NCBI GenBank assembly: GCA_964603725.1
Contig: CAZRWW010000002.1
Coordinates: 62,001 to 126,000, forward strand
Direction of reading: 5' to 3'
Length of the DNA stretch: 64,000 bases
Source of the DNA: CAZDKK01 sp964603725
GTDB taxonomy: Bacteria > Eisenbacteria > RBG-16-71-46 > CAIMUX01 > WJJG01
The notes below the pieces were generated by a model. The model was not told the origin of the DNA. It did no database searches and saw only the letters and a list, made by a program, of their open reading frames with translations. Positions 57,057 to 64,000 of this stretch are shown piece by piece. The position numbers were made by a program, and so were the translations under genes. Within the stretch, counting starts at the first letter, position 1. Each line of letters opens with the position of its first letter.

Positions 57057-59023
57057 AACGCGGCTCGATCGCCAGAGCGCCGGGCGAAGGCCTGCGCGAC
57101 GCGCTGAGGACGTGGCGACGCCTGATGGGCTTCCACCGCCCGCGCGCGCTGGTGTTCGCCGTGACCATCTTGTTCATGGCGCTCAGTGCCGCCTTCAACG
57201 GCCTGTCGCTCGCCACGATCGTGCCGTTCACCGAGGTCGTCCTGCGCGGGGGCGCCGGGCACGCGGCAGGCGGGGCCGCCACCGACCCGGCGGGCGGGGC
57301 GGCCGGCGAGAGAGAGGCCCCCGGCGCCGAGACCGGCGGCGCGGCCCCCGGCGCCGCGGCCGGGAGCGCGGCCGCTCAGCGCGAGCGCAAGCTCGATGAC
57401 CTGCGGGGCCGCATCGAGGCGACCTTTCTGCGGGTCATCTCGGGCCGCGACCGAGTCGAGACCCTGGGGCGCTTCTGCCTCGTCCTCGTGTTGATCTTCC
57501 TGCTGAAGAACATCTGCTGGTACATCCAGAGCTTCCTGTCGGTCTACATCGAACAGACCGTCGTGCGCGACATCCGCGATCGCGTCTTCTCATCGTACCA
57601 GTCGCTCAGCCTGGACTACTTCCAGGGCACGCACTCGGGAGTGCTGGTCAGTCGCATCACGAACGACGCCGACCTGTCGCGCGGCGCCGTGGCCAACGGC
57701 CTGATGGAGCTCTTGCGCCACGTCCTTGCGCTGGCGACCTATATCACGCTGGTGTTGATCGCCAACGCGCAGCTCTTCCTCTGGTCGATCCTGATCCTCA
57801 CGCCCAGCACGCTGCTCATCAACCAGATCGGCCAGGCGCTGCGGCGCATCTCGCGTGTGTCGCAAGAACGCATGGCGGCCATCACGTCGGTCGTGGGCGA
57901 GACGGTGCGCGGCATCCGCATCATCAAGGCCTTCAACGTCGAAGCTCACCAGGCCCAGCGCTTCATGCGCGAGACCGCCGGGTACTGCCGCACGCTGGTG
58001 CGCATGACGCGCATCGGCAGTCTGGGGATGCCGCTCACCGAGGTGCTGGCGGTGATCGTGACCGCCATGCTCATCTACATCGGAGGCCGGCGCATTATCC
58101 TCGAGCAGACCGCCCCGGGCTACTTCCTGCTCTTCCTGGTCGCCTTCCTGAGCATGATCCACCCGATCAAATCGATCCATCAGCTCAACGTTCACATCCA
58201 GCACGGGCTGGCGGCCGGGCGGCGCATCTTCGAGGTCATCGACACCGTGCCGACCGTGCGCGAGCCGGCCGCGCCCCGACCCGTCACGGGGTTCACCCGG
58301 GCGATCGAGCTGCGCGGCGTCGATTTCGCCTACGAGCCCAATCGCCCGGTGCTGCGCGGGATCGACCTCACGATCCCCCGCGGCCGCATGGCCGCGCTGG
58401 TGGGACCGAGCGGCAGCGGCAAGACCACGCTGGCCAGTCTCCTGCCGCGCTTCTATGACCCGATCGCCGGCCGCGTGACGCTCGACGGCGTCGATCTACG
58501 CGAGCTGTCGCTGAACGACCTGCGCGCCCAGATCGGCCTCGTCACGCAGGAGACGGTGCTCTTCCAGGACACCATCGCCGGCAACATCCGCCTCGGACGC
58601 CTGGACGCGAGCGACGAAGAGGTCATCGCGGCGGCCCGGGCGGCCAACGCGCACGACTTCATCCTGAGCCTGCCCGACGGCTACGAGACGCTCATCGGCG
58701 AGCGCGGCCTGCGCCTGTCGGGCGGGGAACGCCAGCGCATCACGATCGCGCGCGCGGTGCTCAAGAACCCGCCCATCCTGATCCTGGACGAAGCGACCTC
58801 GGCCCTCGACACGCAGTCGGAGCGGCTGGTGCAGGGGGCGATCCAGAACCTGCTGGTGGGACGCACGGCCGTGGTGATCGCGCACCGCCTATCGACGGTG
58901 CGTCGCGCGGATCAGATCGTGGTGATGGACGGCGGGCGCATCGTGGAGGCGGGCACGCACGAACAACTGCTGGCCAACGGCGGAGCCTACTACCGGCTCC
59001 ACGAGCTGCAGTTCTCCGGGTGA
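57053..59023 (+). CDS. msbA: MsbA-like lipid A / lipid-flipping ABC transporter
   Basis: 656 residues: six-helix ABC membrane domain followed by an ATPase. Walker A VGPSGSGKTT, Q-loop LVTQETVLFQD, signature LSGGERQR, Walker B ILILDEATSALD, His-switch IAHRLSTV. A Gly/Ala/Pro-rich insertion of about 50 residues sits between the first two helices. It flips lipid A-core to the periplasmic face. TTG start overlaps the preceding stop (TTGA) and has GAGAGGG about 7 bp upstream, so it is coupled to the WaaL-GT9 gene. A general multidrug exporter is an alternative, but context favours MsbA. Confidence 0.88.
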   Translation: MKRGSIARAPGEGLRDALRTWRRLMGFHRPRALVFAVTILFMALSAAFNGLSLATIVPFTEVVLRGGAGHAAGGAATDPAGGAAGEREAPGAETGGAAPGAAAGSAAAQRERKLDDLRGRIEATFLRVISGRDRVETLGRFCLVLVLIFLLKNICWYIQSFLSVYIEQTVVRDIRDRVFSSYQSLSLDYFQGTHSGVLVSRITNDADLSRGAVANGLMELLRHVLALATYITLVLIANAQLFLWSILILTPSTLLINQIGQALRRISRVSQERMAAITSVVGETVRGIRIIKAFNVEAHQAQRFMRETAGYCRTLVRMTRIGSLGMPLTEVLAVIVTAMLIYIGGRRIILEQTAPGYFLLFLVAFLSMIHPIKSIHQLNVHIQHGLAAGRRIFEVIDTVPTVREPAAPRPVTGFTRAIELRGVDFAYEPNRPVLRGIDLTIPRGRMAALVGPSGSGKTTLASLLPRFYDPIAGRVTLDGVDLRELSLNDLRAQIGLVTQETVLFQDTIAGNIRLGRLDASDEEVIAAARAANAHDFILSLPDGYETLIGERGLRLSGGERQRITIARAVLKNPPILILDEATSALDTQSERLVQGAIQNLLVGRTAVVIAHRLSTVRRADQIVVMDGGRIVEAGTHEQLLANGGAYYRLHELQFSG

Positions 59024-59092
59024 CGCGCCGAGCTGCCCGGAGCGCTCATCGAACCTCCCGGTCCACCAGCCCGCCCAGACCGCGGGCCCACC

Positions 59093-59160
59093 CAGCCTGG
59101 GAGCCCGCTCAGCCTGGGAGCCCGCTCAGCCCGCGGGCCCGCTCAGCCCGCGGGCCCGGT
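59093..59160. repeat. 17-bp palindromic tandem repeat between msbA and accA
   Basis: Four 17-bp units at 59093, 59110, 59127 and 59144. The last two contain GCCCGCGGGC, a perfect palindrome. They fill the 3' end between two convergent genes, so they might act as a bidirectional terminator or mRNA end. The unit length is not a multiple of three, and the accA stop lies just at its right edge. Confidence 0.85.
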
Positions 59161-60119
59161 CACTCCTCCAGCACCGCGCCCAGCGCGAGGAAGCGATCCT
59201 GGCGCCGCCGCAGCAGCTCCTCGGGGGAATGGGCGCCCAGGGCCACCAGCGCCCCGCGGATCGTCTCGGCGATTGTGTCGGCCGTCGCGCGCACATTGCG
59301 GTGCGCCCCGCCGGGCGGCTCGGGCAGCACGGCGTCGATCACGCCCAGCTCGAGCAACTCGGGCGCGGTGAACTTCAGGGCGCGCGCCGCCTCCTCCGCC
59401 TTCTCGCGCGTCTTCCAGAGAATCGAGGCGCAGCCCTCCGGCGAGATCACCGAATAGAAGGAGTACTCGAGCAGATAAACTCTGTCGCCCACGGCGACGG
59501 CCAGGGCCCCGCCGCTGCCGCCCTCGCCGGTCACGAACACCACGATGGGCACCCGCAGCACCGACATCTCGCGGATCGCCACCGCGATGGCCTCGGCCTG
59601 GCCCCTCTCCTCGGCGCCGATGCCCGGATAGGCGCCGGGCGTATCGACAAGGGTGATGATCGGATTGCCCAGCTTCTCCGCCAGCCGCATGACGCGCAGC
59701 GCCTTGCGGTAGCCCTCCGGGTGGGGCATGCCGAAGTTGCGTCGCAAGTTCTCCTTGGTGTTGCGCCCCTTCTGGTGTCCGACCACCGCCACGGGACGGC
59801 CCTCGAAGCGCCCCAGGCCGGCCACGATGGCCGCGTCGTCGGCAAAGGCGCGATCGCCGTGCAGCTCCGTGAAGTCGGTGAAGATGTGCGGAATGTAGTC
59901 GAGGGTGTAGGGCCGGCGCGGATGGCGCGCGAGCTGCACGCGCTGCCACGGCGTGAGCCCCGCGAAGATGCGCTCGCGCAGCCGCGTGACCTTGCGCTCC
60001 AGGTCATGCAGCTCGGCGTCGACCGCCGCGCCCTGCGTGGCCCCCAGCGAGCGCAGATCCGCGATGCGCTGCTCGAGCTCGATCAGCGGCTGCTCGAATT
60101 CAAGCCATCCGCCCTGCAT
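59160..60119 (-). CDS. accA: Acetyl-CoA carboxylase carboxyltransferase subunit alpha
   Basis: 319 residues, full length for AccA. Transfers CO2 from carboxybiotin to acetyl-CoA to form malonyl-CoA in fatty-acid synthesis, with AccD. Conserved: coiled N-terminus (ELEQRIADLRSLG), HPRRPYTLDYI, DRAFADDAAIV, DTPGAYPGIGAEERGQAEAI, GEGGSGGALAV, YSVISPEGCASILW. ATG 60119 has GAGGAG 5 bp upstream. It follows the M23 gene by 9 bp. Confidence 0.97.
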   Translation of the reverse strand: MQGGWLEFEQPLIELEQRIADLRSLGATQGAAVDAELHDLERKVTRLRERIFAGLTPWQRVQLARHPRRPYTLDYIPHIFTDFTELHGDRAFADDAAIVAGLGRFEGRPVAVVGHQKGRNTKENLRRNFGMPHPEGYRKALRVMRLAEKLGNPIITLVDTPGAYPGIGAEERGQAEAIAVAIREMSVLRVPIVVFVTGEGGSGGALAVAVGDRVYLLEYSFYSVISPEGCASILWKTREKAEEAARALKFTAPELLELGVIDAVLPEPPGGAHRNVRATADTIAETIRGALVALGAHSPEELLRRRQDRFLALGAVLEE

Positions 60120-60128
60120 CACCACTCC

Positions 60129-62648
60129 TCACCGCTTCTTGGCGGGCGGCCGCGCGCCGCCGATGCGAAACTCGAAGTCGCGGCTGGCGACGTTGCCCGC
60201 GCGATCGGCGACCCGCGCTTCCCACCGGTGCGTGCCCGGCGCCAATCCGGGCGGGACGGCCGCGCTCAGGGTCCCCGCATCGATATCCCACTCGGCCAGC
60301 AGCATCCGGCCGTCCATGAAGATGTCGGCGTCCCGCGGATCGAAGCCGCTGCCCAGGTCCGTCAGCCCCACGCGCAGCCGCCCTGGCGAGTGCGCGAGCT
60401 GGGCGTCGGGCCGCGGGTCGCCCCACAGCAGCCTCGGGGGCGCGGCGTCCTCGAGCACTGCCCAGCGGCCGAGCGCGTTGACCGTGCCCCCTAGTGGCCC
60501 CGCGCTGTCCACCTGGCTCACCCACCGCCAGGAGTTGCTTTCGGTGAGCCGATAGACGCCGCAGCGTTCCCGCTGCACGCCCGGACGATCGATCAGGCTC
60601 TCGGCGTCGAAGACGATCTCGAGCGGCGCCCCCAGCGGCCACCACTCGGGCCCCAGACCCACGACCGGCGAAAGCAGGCGCAACCCGCCGTTCTCGTCGC
60701 CGCTGCCGCCGCGCTCGGCGCGCGCGGCCAGGTCTTCCCAGCGCGCGTCACCCGGCGCCCAGAGATCCGGCACCAGACACAGCGGACCCGGAAACGCGGC
60801 GCCAAGGGGCCGGACCGTCAAGGGACCGACGCGCGTCGCCGGCGACGCGCCCGTCGTGTCGGGGCCCTCCAGCGCCAGAAGGCCGGATGCGGGCAGCGTC
60901 AAGACGCGCCGCTCGGCCCCCGCGCGCAGCCGGGCCGTGCGCAGAGGGCCGCGCACCGGCATCGGTCCGGCGGACTCCAGCCAGTGGGCCCAGGCGCCGC
61001 CGGAGGTGAGTCCCCGCGGGATCAGGTCGATCAAGCGGCCCTGTTCATCTTCCAGCGCGATGCTCGGGAGGCCGGGCAGCGCAGCGGAACACCGCAGCTC
61101 GAGCAGGATCCCGCCCTCGGCCGCCTGCATCTGGACCGTGGCGTCCGCGAGGCCGCCGGGCGAGCCGGCGGTCAGGGGAGCGCCCACCCGCCGGCCGGCC
61201 GCATCGAGGATCTCGAGCTCCAGGGGCCCGGACGCCGGCACGTGCGCCGCGAACCAGCCCTCCCCAAGGGCGAGCCAGCGGGTCTCGCCGCCCGCGCGGG
61301 CGGCCTGATCCCGGTCGGGGGCGCCCGCCGGTCGCCACGCGAGTCGCAAGGGCAAGCGGCCGGCATCCGGCTGCTCGGCCAGGCGCAGCCCCGCGATCCA
61401 GCCACCGTGGACGTCGGGCTCGCAACGCCATTCGGCCGGCACGATCGGCGCAACCGCCTCGATCCGCCAACTCACGCTGTCGCGACGACCGGCCGCGTCC
61501 TGCGCCTCCACGCGCACCACATGCGGGCCCGGCGAGAGCAGCGCAGCGTCGATGCGGCCGTCGCCCAGGCCGGGATCTCCCTCTGCGGCGTCGGGCGGCG
61601 CACCGGCGGGCCATCTGTACAGCCGCAAGATCCACCGGCCGCTGCCCTGACAGGGGCGCCCATAGACCCGCCGCACGTCGTTGCCGCGCGCGAGATCGAC
61701 GCGCGCGAAGGTGCGCGCGAAGACGAGCCGGTCGTCGAGCCACAGCCGCACGTGCAACGGCGCCAGGCGTGAAGTGTTCTGACCGGTGCGATCGAAGACC
61801 CCGACCTCCACGCCCACCGGCCCCCACACCGCGATCGGCTCCGTCACTGGCAGCAGGCGCTCACCCGCGATCCCCCCATCCACCCAGCCGCGCGCGGCCA
61901 GGGCGCGCAGGCGAATCGGCCCGAGCGAGGGCGCGACGTTGTCGTGGGCCTGGATGCCCAGCAGGAGGGGGTTGAGCTGCTCGTCGCCTTGGCGCAGCTC
62001 GAAGTGCAGGTGCGGGGGACCCGCGCCCGTGTCCCCCGAATAGGCCAGCACGTCGCCGCGCGCAAAGCGGAACTGCCCCGGCTCCGGGTAGAGCTCGATC
62101 TCGAATTCGCCCTGGGCCTCCTGCTCTCGGCGCACGTAGGCCTCGAGCGCCGGGGCGAAGCGATCCAGGTGTCCGTAGACCGCCTGCAAGCCCACGTCCG
62201 TGTCGAGGTACACCGCCCGCCCGTAGCCGGCCGCCTTGGCTCGCACGCGGACGACCGTGCCGCCCGCCACGGCGTACACCGGGCGGCCGACCTCGCCGCC
62301 CGTCGAGAAATCGACGCCCCCGTGCAGATGCCCGGTGCGCGGCTCGCCCAAGGTGCCGGTGAGCAGGAGCGGAGCGGCAAGGGGGGGAAACCAGGGATAG
62401 CCCGCGCCGGGAAGCGCCGGCGATTCAGCGGTGGGCGCGTCCGGCGAGGGCACCGGATCCGCGGCGGCCGCCGGGCCCGAAGCCAGCGCGATGAGCGCGG
62501 CCCCTGGGGGGTCCGCGGCCGGCGTGAGCAGGCCCAGCGCGGCCACCGTGGCCAGGGTCCGCACGCTCAGCGCGACCGCCGCACGCGGCGCGAGCAAGCT
62601 CCGCGCCGCCGTGGTCCGTGCCGCAATCCGCCCGCCGCGTCCCTCCAT
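60129..62648 (-). CDS. M23 (LytM) peptidase-domain protein, periplasmic
   Basis: 839 residues. Signal region (TLATVAALGLLTPAADPPGA), then an M23 domain with intact zinc residues (HLHGGVDFSTGG and PPHLHFELRQG, plus YGRAVYLDTDVGLQAVYGHL), followed by a long beta-rich C-terminal part ending with VADRAGNVASRDFEFRIGG. M23 enzymes cut peptidoglycan cross-bridges; the large C-terminal domain probably targets the envelope. Start ATG 62648. The frame continues upstream into an unrelated repeat region. Confidence 0.85.
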   Translation of the reverse strand: MEGRGGRIAARTTAARSLLAPRAAVALSVRTLATVAALGLLTPAADPPGAALIALASGPAAAADPVPSPDAPTAESPALPGAGYPWFPPLAAPLLLTGTLGEPRTGHLHGGVDFSTGGEVGRPVYAVAGGTVVRVRAKAAGYGRAVYLDTDVGLQAVYGHLDRFAPALEAYVRREQEAQGEFEIELYPEPGQFRFARGDVLAYSGDTGAGPPHLHFELRQGDEQLNPLLLGIQAHDNVAPSLGPIRLRALAARGWVDGGIAGERLLPVTEPIAVWGPVGVEVGVFDRTGQNTSRLAPLHVRLWLDDRLVFARTFARVDLARGNDVRRVYGRPCQGSGRWILRLYRWPAGAPPDAAEGDPGLGDGRIDAALLSPGPHVVRVEAQDAAGRRDSVSWRIEAVAPIVPAEWRCEPDVHGGWIAGLRLAEQPDAGRLPLRLAWRPAGAPDRDQAARAGGETRWLALGEGWFAAHVPASGPLELEILDAAGRRVGAPLTAGSPGGLADATVQMQAAEGGILLELRCSAALPGLPSIALEDEQGRLIDLIPRGLTSGGAWAHWLESAGPMPVRGPLRTARLRAGAERRVLTLPASGLLALEGPDTTGASPATRVGPLTVRPLGAAFPGPLCLVPDLWAPGDARWEDLAARAERGGSGDENGGLRLLSPVVGLGPEWWPLGAPLEIVFDAESLIDRPGVQRERCGVYRLTESNSWRWVSQVDSAGPLGGTVNALGRWAVLEDAAPPRLLWGDPRPDAQLAHSPGRLRVGLTDLGSGFDPRDADIFMDGRMLLAEWDIDAGTLSAAVPPGLAPGTHRWEARVADRAGNVASRDFEFRIGGARPPAKKR

Positions 62649-63012
62649 GGTCACAGCTTGCCCCGACCACGCCCGACCCGCAAGCACAAGGTGGCTCTGG
62701 GGGCTGGTGATCCCGCGCCAGCCCCCGGCTGCCCGGGCCCCCGCTCGCTTGACACCCCTGGCGGCCACTCCTATTCTCCGCGGGCCGATCGACGGCCCGC
62801 GCTCCATGCATCGCTTCGGCCGGTCTCGCCGATGGTCCTGGTGTTCCGGCCCGGCAAACGGCTCCGGCGCACGGCCACGGCCACGGGTCCGGAACGCGGT
62901 CTTGGCATAGGGCCCTGGCACATGGTCCTGGCACACGGTCCTGGCACGCGGTCTTGTCACAAGGCCCTGGCATAGGGCCCTGGCACATGGTCTTGCCACA
63001 GGCAGAGGAAGC
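62649..63012. other. Divergent intergenic region between M23 peptidase and pyrE
   Basis: 364 bp holding promoters for both genes (not recognised with confidence) and a 13-bp tandem repeat at 62898-63001 that ends beside the pyrE ribosome site (AGAGGAAGC). No gene was seen. Confidence 0.55.
62898..63001. repeat. 13-bp tandem repeat before pyrE
   Basis: Eight consecutive 13-bp units related to ggtcctggcacac and ggccctggcatag, starting at 62898 and ending at 63001. The last two can form a small hairpin (TGGCA at 62981-62985 with TGCCA at 62994-62998) 14 bp before the start codon. Confidence 0.93.
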
Positions 63013-63651
63013 ATGAAGCCCATCTTCGAGACGGAAACCGAACGCCGGGGCGCTCGCGCGCGCCTGCGCGATCTCATCCGCGAACATTCGCTCTCATTCG
63101 GGACCTTCACCCTGGCCTCGGGCGGGACCAGCCACTTCTACCTCGACCTGCGCCGGACCACCACGCACCCTGAGGGCGCACACCTGGTGGCCACCCTCCT
63201 GCTCGACCGCTTCGCGGAGGACTGGCCCGACGGGATCGGCGGCCCCAGCATGGGCGCGGACCCGATCGTGGGGGCGCTCGCGGCGCTGAGCCATCAGTAC
63301 GGCCGGCCTCTGCCGGGCTTCATGGTGCGCAGCGCCGTCAAGGACCACGGGACGCAGCGGCGCGTCGAGGGCCACCTGACAGCGGGCAACCGCGTGGTCC
63401 TCCTGGACGACGTCATGACCCGCGGCGGGTCGCTCATCCGCGCGGCCGAGGCGGTGCGCGAGTGCGGCGCCAGGGTGTCCAAGGTCTTCACCATCCTCGA
63501 CCGGCTGTCCGGAGGAGGCGAAGCACTGGCCCGCGAGGGACTCGCCCACGAATCGCTCTTCGTCTTGAGCGACGTGCTCAAGCCCGAGGAACTGCAGGGC
63601 CCGGTCCGGGACGATGATCGGCCCCCTGCGCCGGCCCGGACCGACCCATGA
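63013..63651 (+). CDS. pyrE: Orotate phosphoribosyltransferase
   Basis: 212 residues. Converts orotate and PRPP to orotidine 5'-phosphate in pyrimidine synthesis. PRPP-binding motif VVLLDDVMTRGGSLIRAAE and phosphoribosyl-contact region LASGGTSHFYLDLR, with MGADPIVGAL. ATG 63013 follows AGAGGAAGC. The stop overlaps the next gene's ATG (ATGA), coupling translation. Confidence 0.95.
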   Translation: MKPIFETETERRGARARLRDLIREHSLSFGTFTLASGGTSHFYLDLRRTTTHPEGAHLVATLLLDRFAEDWPDGIGGPSMGADPIVGALAALSHQYGRPLPGFMVRSAVKDHGTQRRVEGHLTAGNRVVLLDDVMTRGGSLIRAAEAVRECGARVSKVFTILDRLSGGGEALAREGLAHESLFVLSDVLKPEELQGPVRDDDRPPAPARTDP

Positions 63652-64000
63652 AGGGCCTCGCTTGCCCGGCCTGCGGCGGGCAGCTCGAACGCCTCGCCTG
63701 TCCGATCTGCGGCGCCGAGCTGCCTCGCGCGCCTTACCCGCTGCTCACCGTCGACTGCATCGTTCGCGATGCGGGCGGCGGGGTGCTGCTAGTCCAGCGG
63801 CGCTTCCCGCCGCTCGGCTGGGCGCTCCCGGGGGGATTCGTGGAGCTGGGCGAAACCCTCGAGACGGCGGTGGCGCGGGAAGTCCTTGAAGAAACGGGCA
63901 TGCGGGTCGAGGACCTCGAGCAGTTTCGAGCTTACTCCGACCCCGCCCGTGACGCCCGACACCACATCATCACGATGGTCTTCACGGGCCGGGCCGCCGG
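63648..64000 (+). CDS. Nudix hydrolase with N-terminal zinc ribbon, 3'-truncated
   Basis: Runs off the window end; about 117 residues visible. Two CxxC pairs (CPAC and CPIC) form a zinc ribbon, then a Nudix domain: GWALPGGFVELGETLETAVA with REVLEETGM completes the box (G-x5-E-x7-R-E-x2-E-E-x-G). Substrate is unknown; NADH pyrophosphatase-like or ADP-ribose hydrolases share this layout. ATGA overlap with pyrE. Confidence 0.9.
   Translation, partial: MKGLACPACGGQLERLACPICGAELPRAPYPLLTVDCIVRDAGGGVLLVQRRFPPLGWALPGGFVELGETLETAVAREVLEETGMRVEDLEQFRAYSDPARDARHHIITMVFTGRAA

Noticed and set aside
62976..63001. Sigma-54 promoter in the pyrE repeats (TGGCAC followed by TTGC)
   Set aside because: The GG-to-GC distance is one base too long, and TGGCAC occurs because it is part of the repeat unit.

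Overview
The window is GC-rich, densely coded bacterial DNA with translationally coupled operons. It looks like a metagenome or draft scaffold: there is a 10-base run of N at 47847-47856, apparently with foreign sequence beside it. The cell is Gram-negative. It has a PilQ secretin, an O-antigen ligase, an MsbA-type flippase, an Omp85-family protein and other large outer-membrane barrels. A PorU-like C25 sortase followed by a PorV-like barrel and a protease with a C-terminal sorting domain point to the Fibrobacteres-Chlorobi-Bacteroidetes (FCB) superphylum. High GC suggests a candidate phylum of the Eisenbacteria/Krumholzibacteria/Gemmatimonadota kind rather than Bacteroidetes itself. This taxonomic call is inference.

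Region 1 (1-24 kb) is a near-complete type IV pilus locus. On the + strand are three minor-pilin genes: a 5'-truncated PilX-like protein, a GspH/FimT pseudopilin, and a 951-residue PilW-like pseudopilin carrying four fibronectin III-like domains and a lectin-like C-terminus. They end at a good intrinsic terminator. On the - strand, in transcriptional order, come comEA-like, pilB, pilT, pilC, pilS, pilR, two tandem pilA genes, an ABC ATPase and permease, a TPR protein, pilD, pilM, pilN, pilO, pilP and pilQ. This is essentially the Myxococcus xanthus pil order. A textbook sigma-54 (-24/-12) promoter lies before the first pilA, just after a pilR terminator, so PilS/PilR probably control pilin transcription.

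Region 2 (24-34 kb) holds a TonB-receptor-like barrel, a TPR scaffold protein, hutI, a dinG helicase gene split by an in-frame TAG, and (divergent) ligA with an unusual repeat linker.

Region 3 (34-54 kb, all - strand) reads from a Trm112-like zinc-ribbon gene through porU, porV, an M6 metalloprotease, two DUF5683-like paralogues, a beta-propeller protein, a 1,132-residue barrel with a SprA-like motif, an Omp85 protein and a parvulin lipoprotein. It resembles a compact type IX-like secretion and surface-assembly operon and is the most interesting part of the window.

Region 4 (54-64 kb) holds envelope and housekeeping genes: a WaaL-glycosyltransferase 9 fusion and msbA (+), accA and an M23 peptidase (-), then pyrE and a truncated Nudix gene (+).

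A theme across the window is short tandem repeats. Within genes the units are 12-30 bp and multiples of three, often in signal peptides or linkers. Between genes the clear units are 13, 17 and 25 bp.
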